A DNA stretch of 64,000 nt from Candidatus Hebobacterum abditum (GTDB lineage: Bacteria; Armatimonadota; Hebobacteria; Hebobacterales; Hebobacteraceae). The DNA lies in assembly GCA_029821875.1 (NCBI GenBank), contig JALGXW010000005.1:62001-126000 (forward strand), in the 5' to 3' direction. Shown here in pieces: positions 1-8,961 of this stretch; position 1 is the first letter of the stretch; every line of letters begins with the position of its first letter. The translations under genes were made by a program, and so were the position numbers. The notes below the pieces were generated by a model. It searched no databases, was not told where the DNA came from, and saw nothing but the letters and a program-made list of their open reading frames with translations.

Positions 1-1
1 C

Positions 2-1171
2 GCGTTGGACACGCGCATCGAGAAGATCAAGCAGAGCTTGCGGATGGTCGAGGCGGCCATAGAGGACAGGCGCTCACTCACGGACCGTCTCGTCGCCGCG
101 GAGCGGGAGGCGGAGGAGACCTGCACGGAGCGCGCCGGCGAAGTGGAGCGGCTGAGGGAGGCGCGCGCCAAGGCCGAGGCAGAGCTTGCGCAGTGGCAGG
201 ATGAACGGAAGAACCTTCTCGACGGGATTGCCGCGAACCGTGAAACCGCGGCCGGCCTTCGGGCCGAGCTGGAGACGATGCAGAACCGGGCGCACAGACT
301 GGAGCTACGGCTGACGCAGATCCAGGGCGAAATCAGCTTCTGCGAGCGGACACTGGGGGAGGAGTATCGGATCTCCCTCGAGGAGGCCGAGCGGCGAGCA
401 CAGCCGATTGACAGCCGAACGGCAGCCCAGCAGATGGTCAAGGAGCTCCAGGGGAAGGTGGATGCGCTCGGAGAGGTCAACGTCGGCGCAATCGAAGAAT
501 ACGAGCGCGTGAAGGAGCGCCTGGAATTCCTGGGGGGCCAGCGGCAGGACCTGGAGGCGGCGCGGGAGGACCTGCACCAGGCGATCGTCGAGATCGATGG
601 TGAAGCGAGAACGAGGTTCCTCGACGCCTTCCAGAAGATCCAGCGGGAGTTCCAGGAGTTCTTCACCCGTCTTTTCGGTGGCGGCCGCGCCGAGCTGTCT
701 CTCACGGATCCGGACGATGTCCTTGAGTGCGGTGTCGACGTGACTGTCACCGTGCCCGGCAAGAAGACCCGCGACCTGCTGCAGCTGTCGGGCGGAGAGC
801 GGGCCCTCACGGCGGCCGCCATCCTCTTTGCCCTCCTAAAGGTGAAGCCATCGCCCTTCGTGATACTCGACGAGGTCGACGCGCCGCTGGATGACTCGAA
901 CATTGGGCGTTACTCCGCCCTGTTGAGGGAGTTCGCGCAGGAATCCCAGTTCATCGTCATCACGCACAACAAGGGCACGATGGAGGCGACCGACGTACTC
1001 TACGGCGTAACCATAGAGCAAGCCGGTACGAGCAAGCTGATAGGGATGCGGCTCCGCGACCCGGAGGAGGCGGCCGCGAAGGCAGTAGTCCCTATCGCCG
1101 AGCGAAGAGAGGACCGGCCCGCCGATGGCCCGGCCTCGGAGCAGCCAGCGGCGGAGGAAGAAGCGGCCTGA
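2..1171 (+). CDS. smc: Chromosome segregation ATPase SMC, C-terminal part (5' end outside window)
   Basis: SMC is the ATPase of the bacterial condensin that compacts and segregates chromosomes. About 389 codons are visible and the frame is open to the left edge, so the N-terminal Walker A head, the first coiled-coil arm and the hinge lie outside. Counting from the TTG codon at position 5, residues 1-130 are heptad-rich coiled coil. The C-terminal head has the ABC signature LSGGERALT (261-269), the Walker B strand FVILDEVDAPLDD (285-297) and the H-loop ITHNK (319-323). A short Glu/Ala-rich tail ends the protein. The signature plus the EVDAPLDD wording is specific to SMC rather than RecN or SbcC. 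It ends just before the convergent peptidase gene. Confidence 0.96.
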   Translation, partial: ALDTRIEKIKQSLRMVEAAIEDRRSLTDRLVAAEREAEETCTERAGEVERLREARAKAEAELAQWQDERKNLLDGIAANRETAAGLRAELETMQNRAHRLELRLTQIQGEISFCERTLGEEYRISLEEAERRAQPIDSRTAAQQMVKELQGKVDALGEVNVGAIEEYERVKERLEFLGGQRQDLEAAREDLHQAIVEIDGEARTRFLDAFQKIQREFQEFFTRLFGGGRAELSLTDPDDVLECGVDVTVTVPGKKTRDLLQLSGGERALTAAAILFALLKVKPSPFVILDEVDAPLDDSNIGRYSALLREFAQESQFIVITHNKGTMEATDVLYGVTIEQAGTSKLIGMRLRDPEEAAAKAVVPIAERREDRPADGPASEQPAAEEEAA

Positions 1172-1198
1172 GCTGTGCCCGGCCTTCGGCCGCGCCGG

Positions 1199-2662
1199 TC
1201 ATGAACCGTCGGGCGCCATTACGTCGGCGATGAGCGGCTCGATCTGTAGACCCGGATAGCCCATCCGCTGGGCGAGCTCCTCCGCGTTGAACTCCTGGCC
1301 AAGGGCCCACAGCTGCCTGAGGAACTCCCCAGCCTGCGCCGAGGCGAACCAGCGCTCGCCGAACTCCTCCAGCAGCCTTCGCCGCAGCAGGACCTCCAAC
1401 ATCCACGCTCGCAGGTAGCAGGTGCAGTAGAGCCCGTCGTCGACATCGGCAAGGTAGTTCTCCGGGACCATCTGCACTCCCAGAGACTCGCCCAGGTCAT
1501 CCGCGTAGACATCCGCAAGCTCCGCTGTCGGTGCCGTTGCCGCATGTAACTTGCGCTCGTACGCAAGCCGGGCCGCCAGGCGTCGAAGGTAGTAGAGCTG
1601 GTAGAAGTGCGCGAGCCGAAGGTAGGGCTCCTGCGGTGGCATCCGCGCCACCTCCCGAAGCCACGTAGGACTGCGTAGCAGCAGGTTGAGAAGGAAGGCA
1701 TAGGCCTCCGTCACCGAGTTGTCGCCCAGCGCACGATAGGCGAAGGGTGCTGAGGACCTCGTGTGTGCGAAGTGCAGCGCGTGCCCGGCCTCGTGGAAGA
1801 GCGTGTTGTAGTCCTCCCTGCCCCCGCGCGGCATGATGACCAGTCGCACATCCGACGGGACGCGAACCGGGGAGCAGAAGGCACGGGGAGACTTGAGTGG
1901 GCGTTCCGCCGTGTCGAGGTCCAGGTTCCCGAGAGATCTCAGGCTGATCCCCAGTCCGTCCAGCGTCCGCTCCAGAGCGGGCATCAGGCACTCGCGGGGG
2001 AAGAGGCTGTCGAACTGCGGCGCGGTGAGGATATAGCGGAGATCGGCGATGTGCGCCCCGTCCGTGGGAATGCCCTCTGCTGACATGAAGTGGTCTAGTT
2101 CGAGCTGCCAGCGCCGGGCCGACTTCTGTAGGAGAGACTCCATCTGGGAACAGAGACTGCCGAGGCCGATTCCCAAGAGCTCATCGCAGAGCTGGCAGTA
2201 CCCGTTGAATCCGAGCGCCTCTGCTTGGCGGTGGAGTTCGGCCATCCTTGCCAGGCGATCCTCGTTCGTCCGGGCCGTGAGTGAGTGGACCCGACGAATG
2301 AGACTTAGCCGTCGGGCGCGATCGGGTTCCTTGGGCACGAGCGCCAGGCCCAGTCGGTACGGGATATCTTCGCCGTCCCACTTCAGCACGGCCTGCGTCT
2401 CGGCCGTTGCGATTCGCTGGGTCACGGCGCACACCGAGCGGTCGAGATACTGAAGGGCGGCGAACTGCGCCAGGTAGCGTTCTCGCCTGGAGTGTCTGCG
2501 CGCGAGCATCTCGCTCACTCGCTCTGCGCTGAAGAGGTCAGCGTATCTGTCATAGATGGGTGCGAGGTCGCATGTGTCCTTCAGGCCGGCACCGTTTCGA
2601 TGGTACTCCTCTTCCAGCTCGGCCGTGAAGTCTTCGGCTTCTTGCTCGTAGGCGTCGATCAC
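1199..2662 (-). CDS. M3-family (oligoendopeptidase F-like) metallopeptidase
   Basis: This is a predicted cytoplasmic zinc oligopeptidase. With the GTG start at 2662 the product is 487 aa. It carries HEAGH at about residues 290-294 and a downstream Glu in GDNSVTEAYAF (about 319), the two halves of the M3 zinc site. The mostly helical sequence and the length somewhat below the usual 560-600 aa fit an M3 subgroup member. I chose GTG 2662 over the upstream ATG at 2716 because it overlaps the stop of the preceding radical-SAM gene as GTGA, which implies translational coupling. There is no signal peptide. The substrate is unknown. Pairing with a radical-SAM enzyme hints at peptide processing, but no precursor peptide gene is evident. 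Confidence 0.85.
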   Translation of the reverse strand: MIDAYEQEAEDFTAELEEEYHRNGAGLKDTCDLAPIYDRYADLFSAERVSEMLARRHSRRERYLAQFAALQYLDRSVCAVTQRIATAETQAVLKWDGEDIPYRLGLALVPKEPDRARRLSLIRRVHSLTARTNEDRLARMAELHRQAEALGFNGYCQLCDELLGIGLGSLCSQMESLLQKSARRWQLELDHFMSAEGIPTDGAHIADLRYILTAPQFDSLFPRECLMPALERTLDGLGISLRSLGNLDLDTAERPLKSPRAFCSPVRVPSDVRLVIMPRGGREDYNTLFHEAGHALHFAHTRSSAPFAYRALGDNSVTEAYAFLLNLLLRSPTWLREVARMPPQEPYLRLAHFYQLYYLRRLAARLAYERKLHAATAPTAELADVYADDLGESLGVQMVPENYLADVDDGLYCTCYLRAWMLEVLLRRRLLEEFGERWFASAQAGEFLRQLWALGQEFNAEELAQRMGYPGLQIEPLIADVMAPDGS

Positions 2663-4170
2663 GCGCGTCCTCCACTGGCGGCCTCCAGGACTCGCGCGCG
2701 CTCGCGGTCCGCCCACTTCCCCTTAAGCAAGCCGCAGCGTTCTCGCACTCCAATCATGCGCTCCATAGCTTCGCCCGCGACGTCTATGATTTCCGCACGC
2801 GAGAGAGTGTCGGTCTCGAAGTTCAACACGTCCCGGAGGTCGGGCTGCCGCATGAGCTTCCGGTGTTCGGCGAGACTCCGGGCGAAGAGGCGGTAGCCGG
2901 TCTCTTCCGGACGCTCGAAGGCCAGGCTGCCCGGGTCGATGAATGGCAGCGGCGGCGATATATTCGCGTCCAGCTTGCCTGGGTAGCGTGCGTTGTGGTG
3001 CTCAAGGAGCCGTTCCGCGTAGTCCACGCTCTCCATCACTGAAGCGCGAGTTTGTCCGGGAATGCCGATGAGGAAGAAGAGGAATGCTTTTCCCCCGGCC
3101 CTCAATATGAAGTCGAGGTCGGCCTCCAACCGTTCATTCCCATAGCCTCGGCCATAGCGTCTGCGCAACTCCTCATCGTGACTCTCCGGGGACATGTGGA
3201 TGTCCAACGGGGGCCCTATGCTCGCGAGCTCCCGGAGGAACTCCTCGCCGCCAGGCCCGCTGAGTTCAAAGCTGAGCGGCCGCGTCGGCTTGCGGCGCCG
3301 CAGCGCGTCGATGAGCCGATCCGGCTCATGCTGCCGGATGTCGCCTGGGACGCCGACGCCGTGCGGGGTGAGCTCCTGGGTGGATAGGATCTCATCCGCG
3401 AGAATCTCCGGGTCGCGGACTCCGAGCTTCGAGCGGCCGAGGGCCCAGTTTGTGCCCCCGCATGTGAGGCAGTTCATCAGGCACCCTCGGCAGAACAGCG
3501 TCATGTTGAAGGCGTAGGCCGGCCACTGATATCCAGTGAGCAGATTCCCCCGGAGGTCGCGGTAGCGCAGAATATGTCTGATGGTGCGGCGATAGTCGAT
3601 CCTGACGTCGAGCAGCTCCGGCTGGTAGCTGAAGGGATTCTCGACGACTTGCCCATCGCGCTTCCATACCAGGTTGGGGACCGCGACGGGCTCGTCGCCT
3701 GACTGCAGGGCGCGGAGCAGGTCCGCCAGGGGTTGCTCGGTGGAATCGCCTCGCAGGATGTAGTCCACGTGCGGCGACTGGATCAGTTCACGGTGGTAGT
3801 AGGATGCGCTCAGTCCGCCGAAGAGCACCGGCACCCCCGGGTGCTCCTCTTTGCAGATCCGCGCCAGCTGCAGCGCCCCGTCCGCGTGGACCAGCCAGTG
3901 CAGATCGACGCCAAAGACCATCGGCTCCAGCTTCCGGACAGCTTTCCGGGCGTCGAAGCGGCGGCTTCTCGCCACCTTCACGGCGAGATTGAAGATCCGC
4001 ACGTCGAAGGAGTGACGCTCGAGGTATTCCAGCAGCGTCAGGAAGCCGAGGGGGTAGTACTCGAAGACAGGAGAGCTCGCCACGGTGGCAGTCGCCAGGC
4101 CGTGGCGCGGCTTCAGCTCTCTGAAGTCAAACAGGCTCGGCGGATGAAGGAGTGCGATGTGAGGGCGCAT
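2659..4170 (-). CDS. B12-binding domain / radical SAM protein
   Basis: The 503-aa protein has an N-terminal cobalamin-binding-like Rossmann region (about 1-150, including VLFGGLSASYYHRELI and YILRGDSTEQPLADLL, typical of these domains). A radical-SAM core follows, with the cluster motif C-LMN-C-LT-C at Cys230, Cys234 and Cys237 and an extra Cys227. Later segments such as HMSPESHDEELRRRYGRGY and FFLIGIPGQTRASV match the TIM-barrel half seen in B12-radical SAM enzymes. It resembles the Ta0216-type group, whose reaction is unknown to me. It is the first gene of a two-gene minus-strand operon and shares a GTGA overlap with the M3 peptidase. The B12 ligand residues were not resolved, so cobalamin binding is inferred. 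Confidence 0.82.
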   Translation of the reverse strand: MRPHIALLHPPSLFDFRELKPRHGLATATVASSPVFEYYPLGFLTLLEYLERHSFDVRIFNLAVKVARSRRFDARKAVRKLEPMVFGVDLHWLVHADGALQLARICKEEHPGVPVLFGGLSASYYHRELIQSPHVDYILRGDSTEQPLADLLRALQSGDEPVAVPNLVWKRDGQVVENPFSYQPELLDVRIDYRRTIRHILRYRDLRGNLLTGYQWPAYAFNMTLFCRGCLMNCLTCGGTNWALGRSKLGVRDPEILADEILSTQELTPHGVGVPGDIRQHEPDRLIDALRRRKPTRPLSFELSGPGGEEFLRELASIGPPLDIHMSPESHDEELRRRYGRGYGNERLEADLDFILRAGGKAFLFFLIGIPGQTRASVMESVDYAERLLEHHNARYPGKLDANISPPLPFIDPGSLAFERPEETGYRLFARSLAEHRKLMRQPDLRDVLNFETDTLSRAEIIDVAGEAMERMIGVRERCGLLKGKWADRERARVLEAASGGRA

Positions 4171-4355
4171 CCAGCTCTCCCCAGCTGATGGTGACCTGCG
4201 AGGCCTTAGGGGCCTACCACGTCTGCACTCAACTCGCCTGCCTCAGAAGCAAAGGCAGAGGGACGAGCGGCCGTTGGTGGAGACCCCCGGACGATTCGTG
4301 AGCTAGACGCAGAGCCTGGTGTCTCGGTGGGGCTTCGCGAGGGATGTGTGGCTCC

Positions 4356-4385
4356 TTGACACCCTTTCGCAGCGAGGGATATACT
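4356..4385 (+). promoter_or_regulatory. Sigma70-type promoter of hisG
   Basis: TTGACA (4356-4361) and TATACT (4380-4385) are separated by 18 bp. Transcription would start near 4392, about 37 nt before the hisG GTG. The -35 is a perfect consensus and the same pair of hexamers with the same spacing recurs ahead of purH. The rest of the 4171-4428 gap shows no other convincing signal. Confidence 0.75.
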
Positions 4386-4428
4386 GACTCTGGAGCCCTC
4401 TTGGTGGGGGCGACGGTGGAGGTCAGTC

Positions 4429-5298
4429 GTGGGTCTACGTCTCGGGCTGCCCAAGGGAAGCCTACAGCAACGCACTTTCGACCTGCTCGCCCGGGCTGGC
4501 TATCAGTGCAGCGTGGGTAGTCGGTCCTACTATCCGACGATGGACGACGCGGAGATCGAGCCCGTGCTGATGCGCGCGCAGGAGATCCCGCGCTACGTGG
4601 CGGCGGGCGCGCTGGACGCCGGACTGAGCGGGCTGGACTGGATCATCGAGACGGAGGCCGACGTCGTCCAGGTGTGCGATCTCGTCTACTCGAAGTCGAG
4701 CCGTCGCCCCGCTCGTTGGGTCGTGGCGGTCGCACAGGATAGCCCCATCAAGTCGGCCCAGGACCTCCAGGGCAAGCGTATCGCGACTGAAGTGGTGACT
4801 GTGACCAGGAAGTACCTCGCGGAGAGAGAGGTCGAGGCGGAAGTCGAGTTCTCTTGGGGCGCCACAGAGGTCAAGGTCCCGGAGATGGTGGACGCGATCG
4901 TGGAGCTGACCGAGACGGGATCATCTCTCGCCGCGAACAACCTGCGGATTCTCGACACTGTTCTGGAGACGAACACCAAGCTGATCGCAAGCCGCGAGTC
5001 GTGGGCCGACTCGTGGAAGAGAGAGAAGATCGAGACGCTCGCAATGCTCCTACAGGGCGCGCTGGTCGCGGCGGAGAAGGTGGGGCTGAAGATGAACGTC
5101 TCGCGCGCCAACCTCGACAAGATCATTGCGCTGATTCCCGCTCTCCGCCAGCCGACCGTATCGGCGTTGACGAACGACGATTGGGTGGCCGTTGAGACGG
5201 TGCTGGACGAGAGGGAGGCGCGCGACCTGATACCCGAACTCCGGAAGGCCGGGGCCGAGGGAATCGTCGAGTATCCGCTGAACAAAGTCATCCCGTGA
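4429..5298 (+). CDS. hisG: ATP phosphoribosyltransferase (long form)
   Basis: HisG catalyses the first step of histidine biosynthesis, joining ATP and PRPP to give phosphoribosyl-ATP. The N-terminus [18 protein letters not shown] is the family signature, and [34 protein letters not shown] and the segment around [18 protein letters not shown] fit the periplasmic-binding-protein-like catalytic lobes. At 289 aa with a C-terminal regulatory domain (about 210-289, ending ...[10 protein letters not shown]) it is the long, HisZ-independent form that is usually feedback-inhibited by histidine. The GTG start at 4429 directly precedes the conserved N-terminus. No other his gene lies next to it; it sits alone behind its own strong promoter. 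Confidence 0.95.
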   Translation: MGLRLGLPKGSLQQRTFDLLARAGYQCSVGSRSYYPTMDDAEIEPVLMRAQEIPRYVAAGALDAGLSGLDWIIETEADVVQVCDLVYSKSSRRPARWVVAVAQDSPIKSAQDLQGKRIATEVVTVTRKYLAEREVEAEVEFSWGATEVKVPEMVDAIVELTETGSSLAANNLRILDTVLETNTKLIASRESWADSWKREKIETLAMLLQGALVAAEKVGLKMNVSRANLDKIIALIPALRQPTVSALTNDDWVAVETVLDEREARDLIPELRKAGAEGIVEYPLNKVIP

Positions 5299-5434
5299 CT
5301 AGACGCTGAGTCGCGGCCTGCGAGCGGTAGTGTGAGGCGGGTGACGCATCGTCGGCAACCAGCACGGTCGACGAGGATTGATGGCGATAGGACCCTCACG
5401 TCGTCCGCAGGTGTGCTGAGGAGGCGGAAGCAAG

Positions 5435-6601
5435 GTGCAATGCCCGAAGTGTGGCAAGGAAAGTCCTGAACAGGCACGATTCTGCCGAGCTTGTGGCGAG
5501 CGTCTGGCCGATGCCGCCGATGACGCGCACGCGCCCCGGGTGCTGACCCCGGAGGAGCGGTCGCGGCGCTTGCTCGAAGATGCCTTCCGCCTGAGCGAAG
5601 AGGGCCGGGTGCAGAGCGCCATCCACGCCTGCCGGCAGGCCATCTCATTGAACCCGACCTCCACCTCCGCCCACTCCCTGCTCGGCACGCTGTACGAGCG
5701 GACCGGCGACAGAGACGGCGCCATACGGGAGTACGAACAGGTCCTCACCCTGAGCCCCGGCAGCACTGTGGAGCGCCGGCGGCTCAACGAGCTCATGGGC
5801 GTCGCCGCGGCGCCCGAGCCGGTCGCGGTCTCGCCTCGAACGGCTCGGATGGCCGTCACCGGTGGGTTTGTGGTCATTGCCCTGATCCTCATCGGCGCCC
5901 TGGTGTTCACAAGTCAACAGCAGGAGCGCAGCCGGCGTGGGCGGGCCGTTGCCCAGCGTCCGCAGGCGGCCCAGCGGCCGGCGGAGATGGCTCTGGCTCC
6001 CTCCCAAGTAGCTCCGCCGCGTCTGCTTGGTCCGGGCCGGGTTCGTTCCCCGCGCCCGGCCTCGGCGAGGACCGCTGCTGCTTCCGCAGCCCGCGCCCAG
6101 CGGCCGACTTCTCAGGCTCACGGACAGTGGATCGGCCCCGGCACGTTCCTTCTGTCGTCCGGTGGACGCGAACCATACGCCGGAGCCGGGGGGCTGGCGC
6201 GAGGCGGATACACCAGGCCGCCGATTCAGGGCGCCGTTCGTGTCCGCGGGGCCGGCGCGCCGACTGTGAACACGCCCAGTTGGCTCTACCCATCGGGGGT
6301 CGCTTCTGTCCCCGGCGCAGCAGTGCCGAGACTTGCACGCAACTACTACTTCCAGGGCAATTACCAGGCCTCGATTGACGCCTACCGCGGCTACCTGACT
6401 GAGAATCCGCAGGCCGCGGCGCCACGACAAGAGCTTGCCTGGGTCTACATGGACTCCGGCGATCGGCCGACGGCCCGCCGAGAATACGAGACAGCGCTTG
6501 ATCAGTACCAGGCAGACCTGAGTCGGGGGCACAATGTCGAGGCCGCCAGGCACGGAGCGCGCACCTGTGAGTCCGCGATTGACGTACTTGAGACTGAGTA
6601 G
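5435..6601 (+). CDS. Zinc-ribbon, TPR and single-TM protein
   Basis: The 388-aa product has an N-terminal double-CxxC zinc ribbon (Cys3, Cys6, Cys17, Cys20). TPR repeats span about residues 46-110 (for example AHSLLGTLYERTGDRDGAIREYEQVL). One transmembrane helix lies at about 140-160 (VTGGFVVIALILIGALVFTS), followed by a long Pro/Ala/Arg-rich linker. A second TPR region covers about 307-380. A TGAGGAGG ribosome site ends 10 nt before the GTG start at 5435. The layout suggests a cytoplasmic zinc-ribbon/TPR head tethered to the membrane with an outward TPR tail, probably a scaffold. The next gene, also TPR-rich, begins inside its 3' end. No enzymatic motif is visible and the function is unknown. 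Confidence 0.75.
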   Translation: MQCPKCGKESPEQARFCRACGERLADAADDAHAPRVLTPEERSRRLLEDAFRLSEEGRVQSAIHACRQAISLNPTSTSAHSLLGTLYERTGDRDGAIREYEQVLTLSPGSTVERRRLNELMGVAAAPEPVAVSPRTARMAVTGGFVVIALILIGALVFTSQQQERSRRGRAVAQRPQAAQRPAEMALAPSQVAPPRLLGPGRVRSPRPASARTAAASAARAQRPTSQAHGQWIGPGTFLLSSGGREPYAGAGGLARGGYTRPPIQGAVRVRGAGAPTVNTPSWLYPSGVASVPGAAVPRLARNYYFQGNYQASIDAYRGYLTENPQAAAPRQELAWVYMDSGDRPTARREYETALDQYQADLSRGHNVEAARHGARTCESAIDVLETE

Positions 6602-8111
6602 CGCTATCGCGCTGGCCGCGGTCCTCGCCGCCGGGCCCGCGCGGGGCGCTTCGGGCAAAGACAGCCCTTCCCTTCTGCTGTTCCCGGTTCGCAGCCACTG
6701 GCTGTCCGAGCCATTGGCCGAGGCGGTGACGGCCTCTCTCTCGAATCGCCTCACGGACGCGGGCTACGGCGTCGCCGAGATGCATCGGGACTCTCCAGCA
6801 CTCCAGTTGGCCGTGTCCGAAGACTGGGTCTCGGCAGACATCCTGAAGAGAGGGAACTTGGAGGCGGCGCGGGAGCCGTTGGCGGTGGCGATCGGGGCCG
6901 GGGCCTCCATCGCTGGGGAGGTGGTTGAGCGAGAGGCCGAAGTGGGCCTGAGCCTCTTGGTAGCGGCCACTGTGTCCGAAAAGGAGACGCACCTCGAGAT
7001 CGGCGTACCCCGCACGGGCAACCGGAAGGCCGATGCGGCCGAGCTCGCGAGCGGTGTCGTTGCCGCTCTGACACCAGAGCTCTGGTCTTCCGTGGCGGCA
7101 GACCCCGAAGGAGCGGCGCGATCGGCGCAGGCGCGCCACGCGGCCGGGCAGGCCGCGATGGCCGAGGGGATGTACCGGGAGGCGCTCCTGGACTTCGATG
7201 CCGCGCTGATAGGAGCACCAGGGAACGCCGATTACCTGAGCGCGGCCGCCGAGGCCCGCGCGGCATTGGGGGACTACTCGGGAGCGATGGTCCGCATGCG
7301 CACGCTGGCCGCCATCCGGCCCAGCGACGCGGAGGTGGCACTTCGGCTCGGCTACGCGGCTCTGCGGGCGGGCGAAGCAGTACGGGCAGAGAGCGCCTTC
7401 CTTGCTGCCGCAGAGGAGCTGAGGAACGATCCGCGGGTCGTCGAAGGCCTGGCGCTGTCAGCACGAGCGCAGGGCGAGACGGGGCGAGCCGAGGAGTACT
7501 ACCAAGTCCTCGTGAGCATCCTGCCAGCACTATCGGGTGCCCCTTCGGCGCTGCCTTGGTTGCTCGCCAACGCCGAGGAGACGGTGGTGCTGACGGGGGC
7601 CTCGCCCGACCAGCTGCCCCGGCAACTCGGGCGGCTCTACCTGGCGGGCGGGCATGCGGCCGAGGGTGTGGCGGTTCTGCTTGCCTATCATCTCGAGGGA
7701 GATCAGCCCCCCTACGAGGACGAGAAGTACATGAGGCTGTGTGCTCGGATCGACGGGGAGGCTGAGACGGTCGCGCGAGCTGCCCAGGGCGTCTTCGCGG
7801 CGCAGGCGCTGGGGCAGTTCAGCGACGAGCAGGCGGCCTCACAGATGGACTACCTGCACAACCGATCCGAGGCCATGGCCTCCCTCGCCGAGCAGATGTC
7901 GACCTCCTCCCTCCTGGAGCCAGCGCACCGCTACCGCGTTCTCGCATACAACTTCCTGAACCAGTCGAACTTCGAATCCCTCATGCACCTTCGCACTCGG
8001 GAGGCCGAGCGACAACGTCGCGCGGACTTGCTTCGCACGGCCTTCCGCAAGTCGCTCGCGCAGGCAAGGTCGCTGGCTGTAGATTTGCTGGGTGCGGAGC
8101 CCGAAGATTGA
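6534..8111 (+). CDS. Exported TPR-repeat protein
   Basis: The protein is about 525 aa with an N-terminal hydrophobic stretch (LSSAIALAAVLAAGPARGASG) that looks like a signal peptide ending near an ARGA/S site. The first third contains a segment resembling a lipoprotein or curli-associated domain (LLLFPVRSHWLSEPLAEAVTASLSNRL...). From about residue 200 onward it is built of TPR-like helical pairs (AMAEGMYREALLDFDAALIGAPGNADYLSAAAEA, VALRLGYAALRAGEAVRAESAFLAAAEEL). The ATG at 6534 overlaps the upstream TPR gene by 68 bp. GTG 6567 or TTG 6579 would also leave an intact signal peptide, so the exact start is uncertain. It is probably co-expressed with the upstream membrane TPR protein as a periplasmic partner. 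Confidence 0.7.
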   Translation: MSRPPGTERAPVSPRLTYLRLSSAIALAAVLAAGPARGASGKDSPSLLLFPVRSHWLSEPLAEAVTASLSNRLTDAGYGVAEMHRDSPALQLAVSEDWVSADILKRGNLEAAREPLAVAIGAGASIAGEVVEREAEVGLSLLVAATVSEKETHLEIGVPRTGNRKADAAELASGVVAALTPELWSSVAADPEGAARSAQARHAAGQAAMAEGMYREALLDFDAALIGAPGNADYLSAAAEARAALGDYSGAMVRMRTLAAIRPSDAEVALRLGYAALRAGEAVRAESAFLAAAEELRNDPRVVEGLALSARAQGETGRAEEYYQVLVSILPALSGAPSALPWLLANAEETVVLTGASPDQLPRQLGRLYLAGGHAAEGVAVLLAYHLEGDQPPYEDEKYMRLCARIDGEAETVARAAQGVFAAQALGQFSDEQAASQMDYLHNRSEAMASLAEQMSTSSLLEPAHRYRVLAYNFLNQSNFESLMHLRTREAERQRRADLLRTAFRKSLAQARSLAVDLLGAEPED

Positions 8112-8683
8112 GGCTGTTGCTTCATTGCTGCTGCGGCCCCTGCGCGCTCGTCACCGCCGATCACCTCCGCTCGCCCAACACGACGGTCGTCGGGTGGTTC
8201 TACAATCCCAACGTGCACCCGCCCGAGGAGCGCGCGCGTCGGGCAGCCACGATGGCCGCGGCCGCAACCTCCGCCGGCCTGGCGATGCTGCCCGACGGGC
8301 CCGATGTGGCGCTTGCGGACCTCCTGCTGTCGCTCGCCCGAGCGGGCGGGCCGCGTTGCCCCGCCTGCTATCTCCTGCGACTGCACGCCACCGCGCGCAA
8401 GGCGTCCGAAGAGGGCTTCGGGGCCTTCTCGAGTACGCTGGAGATCAGCCCCCATCAGGACCTCGACGCCATCGCGGAGGTCGGGAGAGAGGCGGGGGCC
8501 GCCGTTGGCGTAGAGTTCCGCTTCGCCGACCTCCGGGGCCGCTACGGTGAGAGCTGCGAGCGCGCGAGGGACTTGGGGCTGTACCGACAGAACTACTGCG
8601 GATGCCTGTTCAGCGGTCTCGAGCGCGCGGCTCGTCGAGTTCGGCGAGTGGTCGGCAGAGCGTCCGCGGGGCCGACAGGATAG
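8108..8683 (+). CDS. queH: Epoxyqueuosine reductase QueH
   Basis: QueH performs the last step of queuosine tRNA modification, reducing epoxyqueuosine with a Fe-S cluster and another iron site. The 191-aa product begins MRLLLHCCCGPC, the family signature cysteine cluster (Cys7-9, Cys12). It continues with WFYNPNVHPPEE, a middle RCPACYLLRL pair of cysteines and the C-terminal NYCGCLFSG motif, all conserved in QueH (formerly DUF208). The TTG start overlaps the stop of the upstream gene as TTGA. No other queuosine gene is in the window. Confidence 0.93.
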   Translation: MRLLLHCCCGPCALVTADHLRSPNTTVVGWFYNPNVHPPEERARRAATMAAAATSAGLAMLPDGPDVALADLLLSLARAGGPRCPACYLLRLHATARKASEEGFGAFSSTLEISPHQDLDAIAEVGREAGAAVGVEFRFADLRGRYGESCERARDLGLYRQNYCGCLFSGLERAARRVRRVVGRASAGPTG

Positions 8684-8687
8684 CTGA

Positions 8688-8930
8688 GTGGCCTGGGGCA
8701 CGGACAAGCTCGTGGTCTGGCTCGGGGTAGGGCTCGTCGTTCTGGGCCTTGTCACGATAGGCGTGGGTCTGCTGTTCGGCGCCGTCGGCGCGCGGGGAGG
8801 GCGACTCCTGCCGGGCGATATCGTCGTCTCCCGACCACGCTTCACGTTCCTCTTTCCCATAACAACGGGCATCGTGCTGAGTCTCTTGCTGACACTGCTG
8901 CTCTGGGTCATAGCTGTCTTTCGCAGGTGA
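8688..8930 (+). CDS. DUF2905-family small membrane protein
   Basis: This 80-aa protein has two transmembrane helices (about 8-31 and 53-76). They flank the short conserved loop GGRLLPGDIVVSRPRFTFLFPI, which is the DUF2905 hallmark (LPGDI followed by a PRFTF/FPI block). The GTG start at 8688 comes 4 nt after the queH stop, so the two are probably one transcript. The function is unknown. In other genomes I recall such proteins sitting near queuosine or RNA-modification genes, which agrees with this neighbourhood but proves nothing. Confidence 0.85.
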   Translation: MAWGTDKLVVWLGVGLVVLGLVTIGVGLLFGAVGARGGRLLPGDIVVSRPRFTFLFPITTGIVLSLLLTLLLWVIAVFRR

Positions 8931-8961
8931 CGGTGCCGATGCTCGGAAGAATTGCGAGCGC

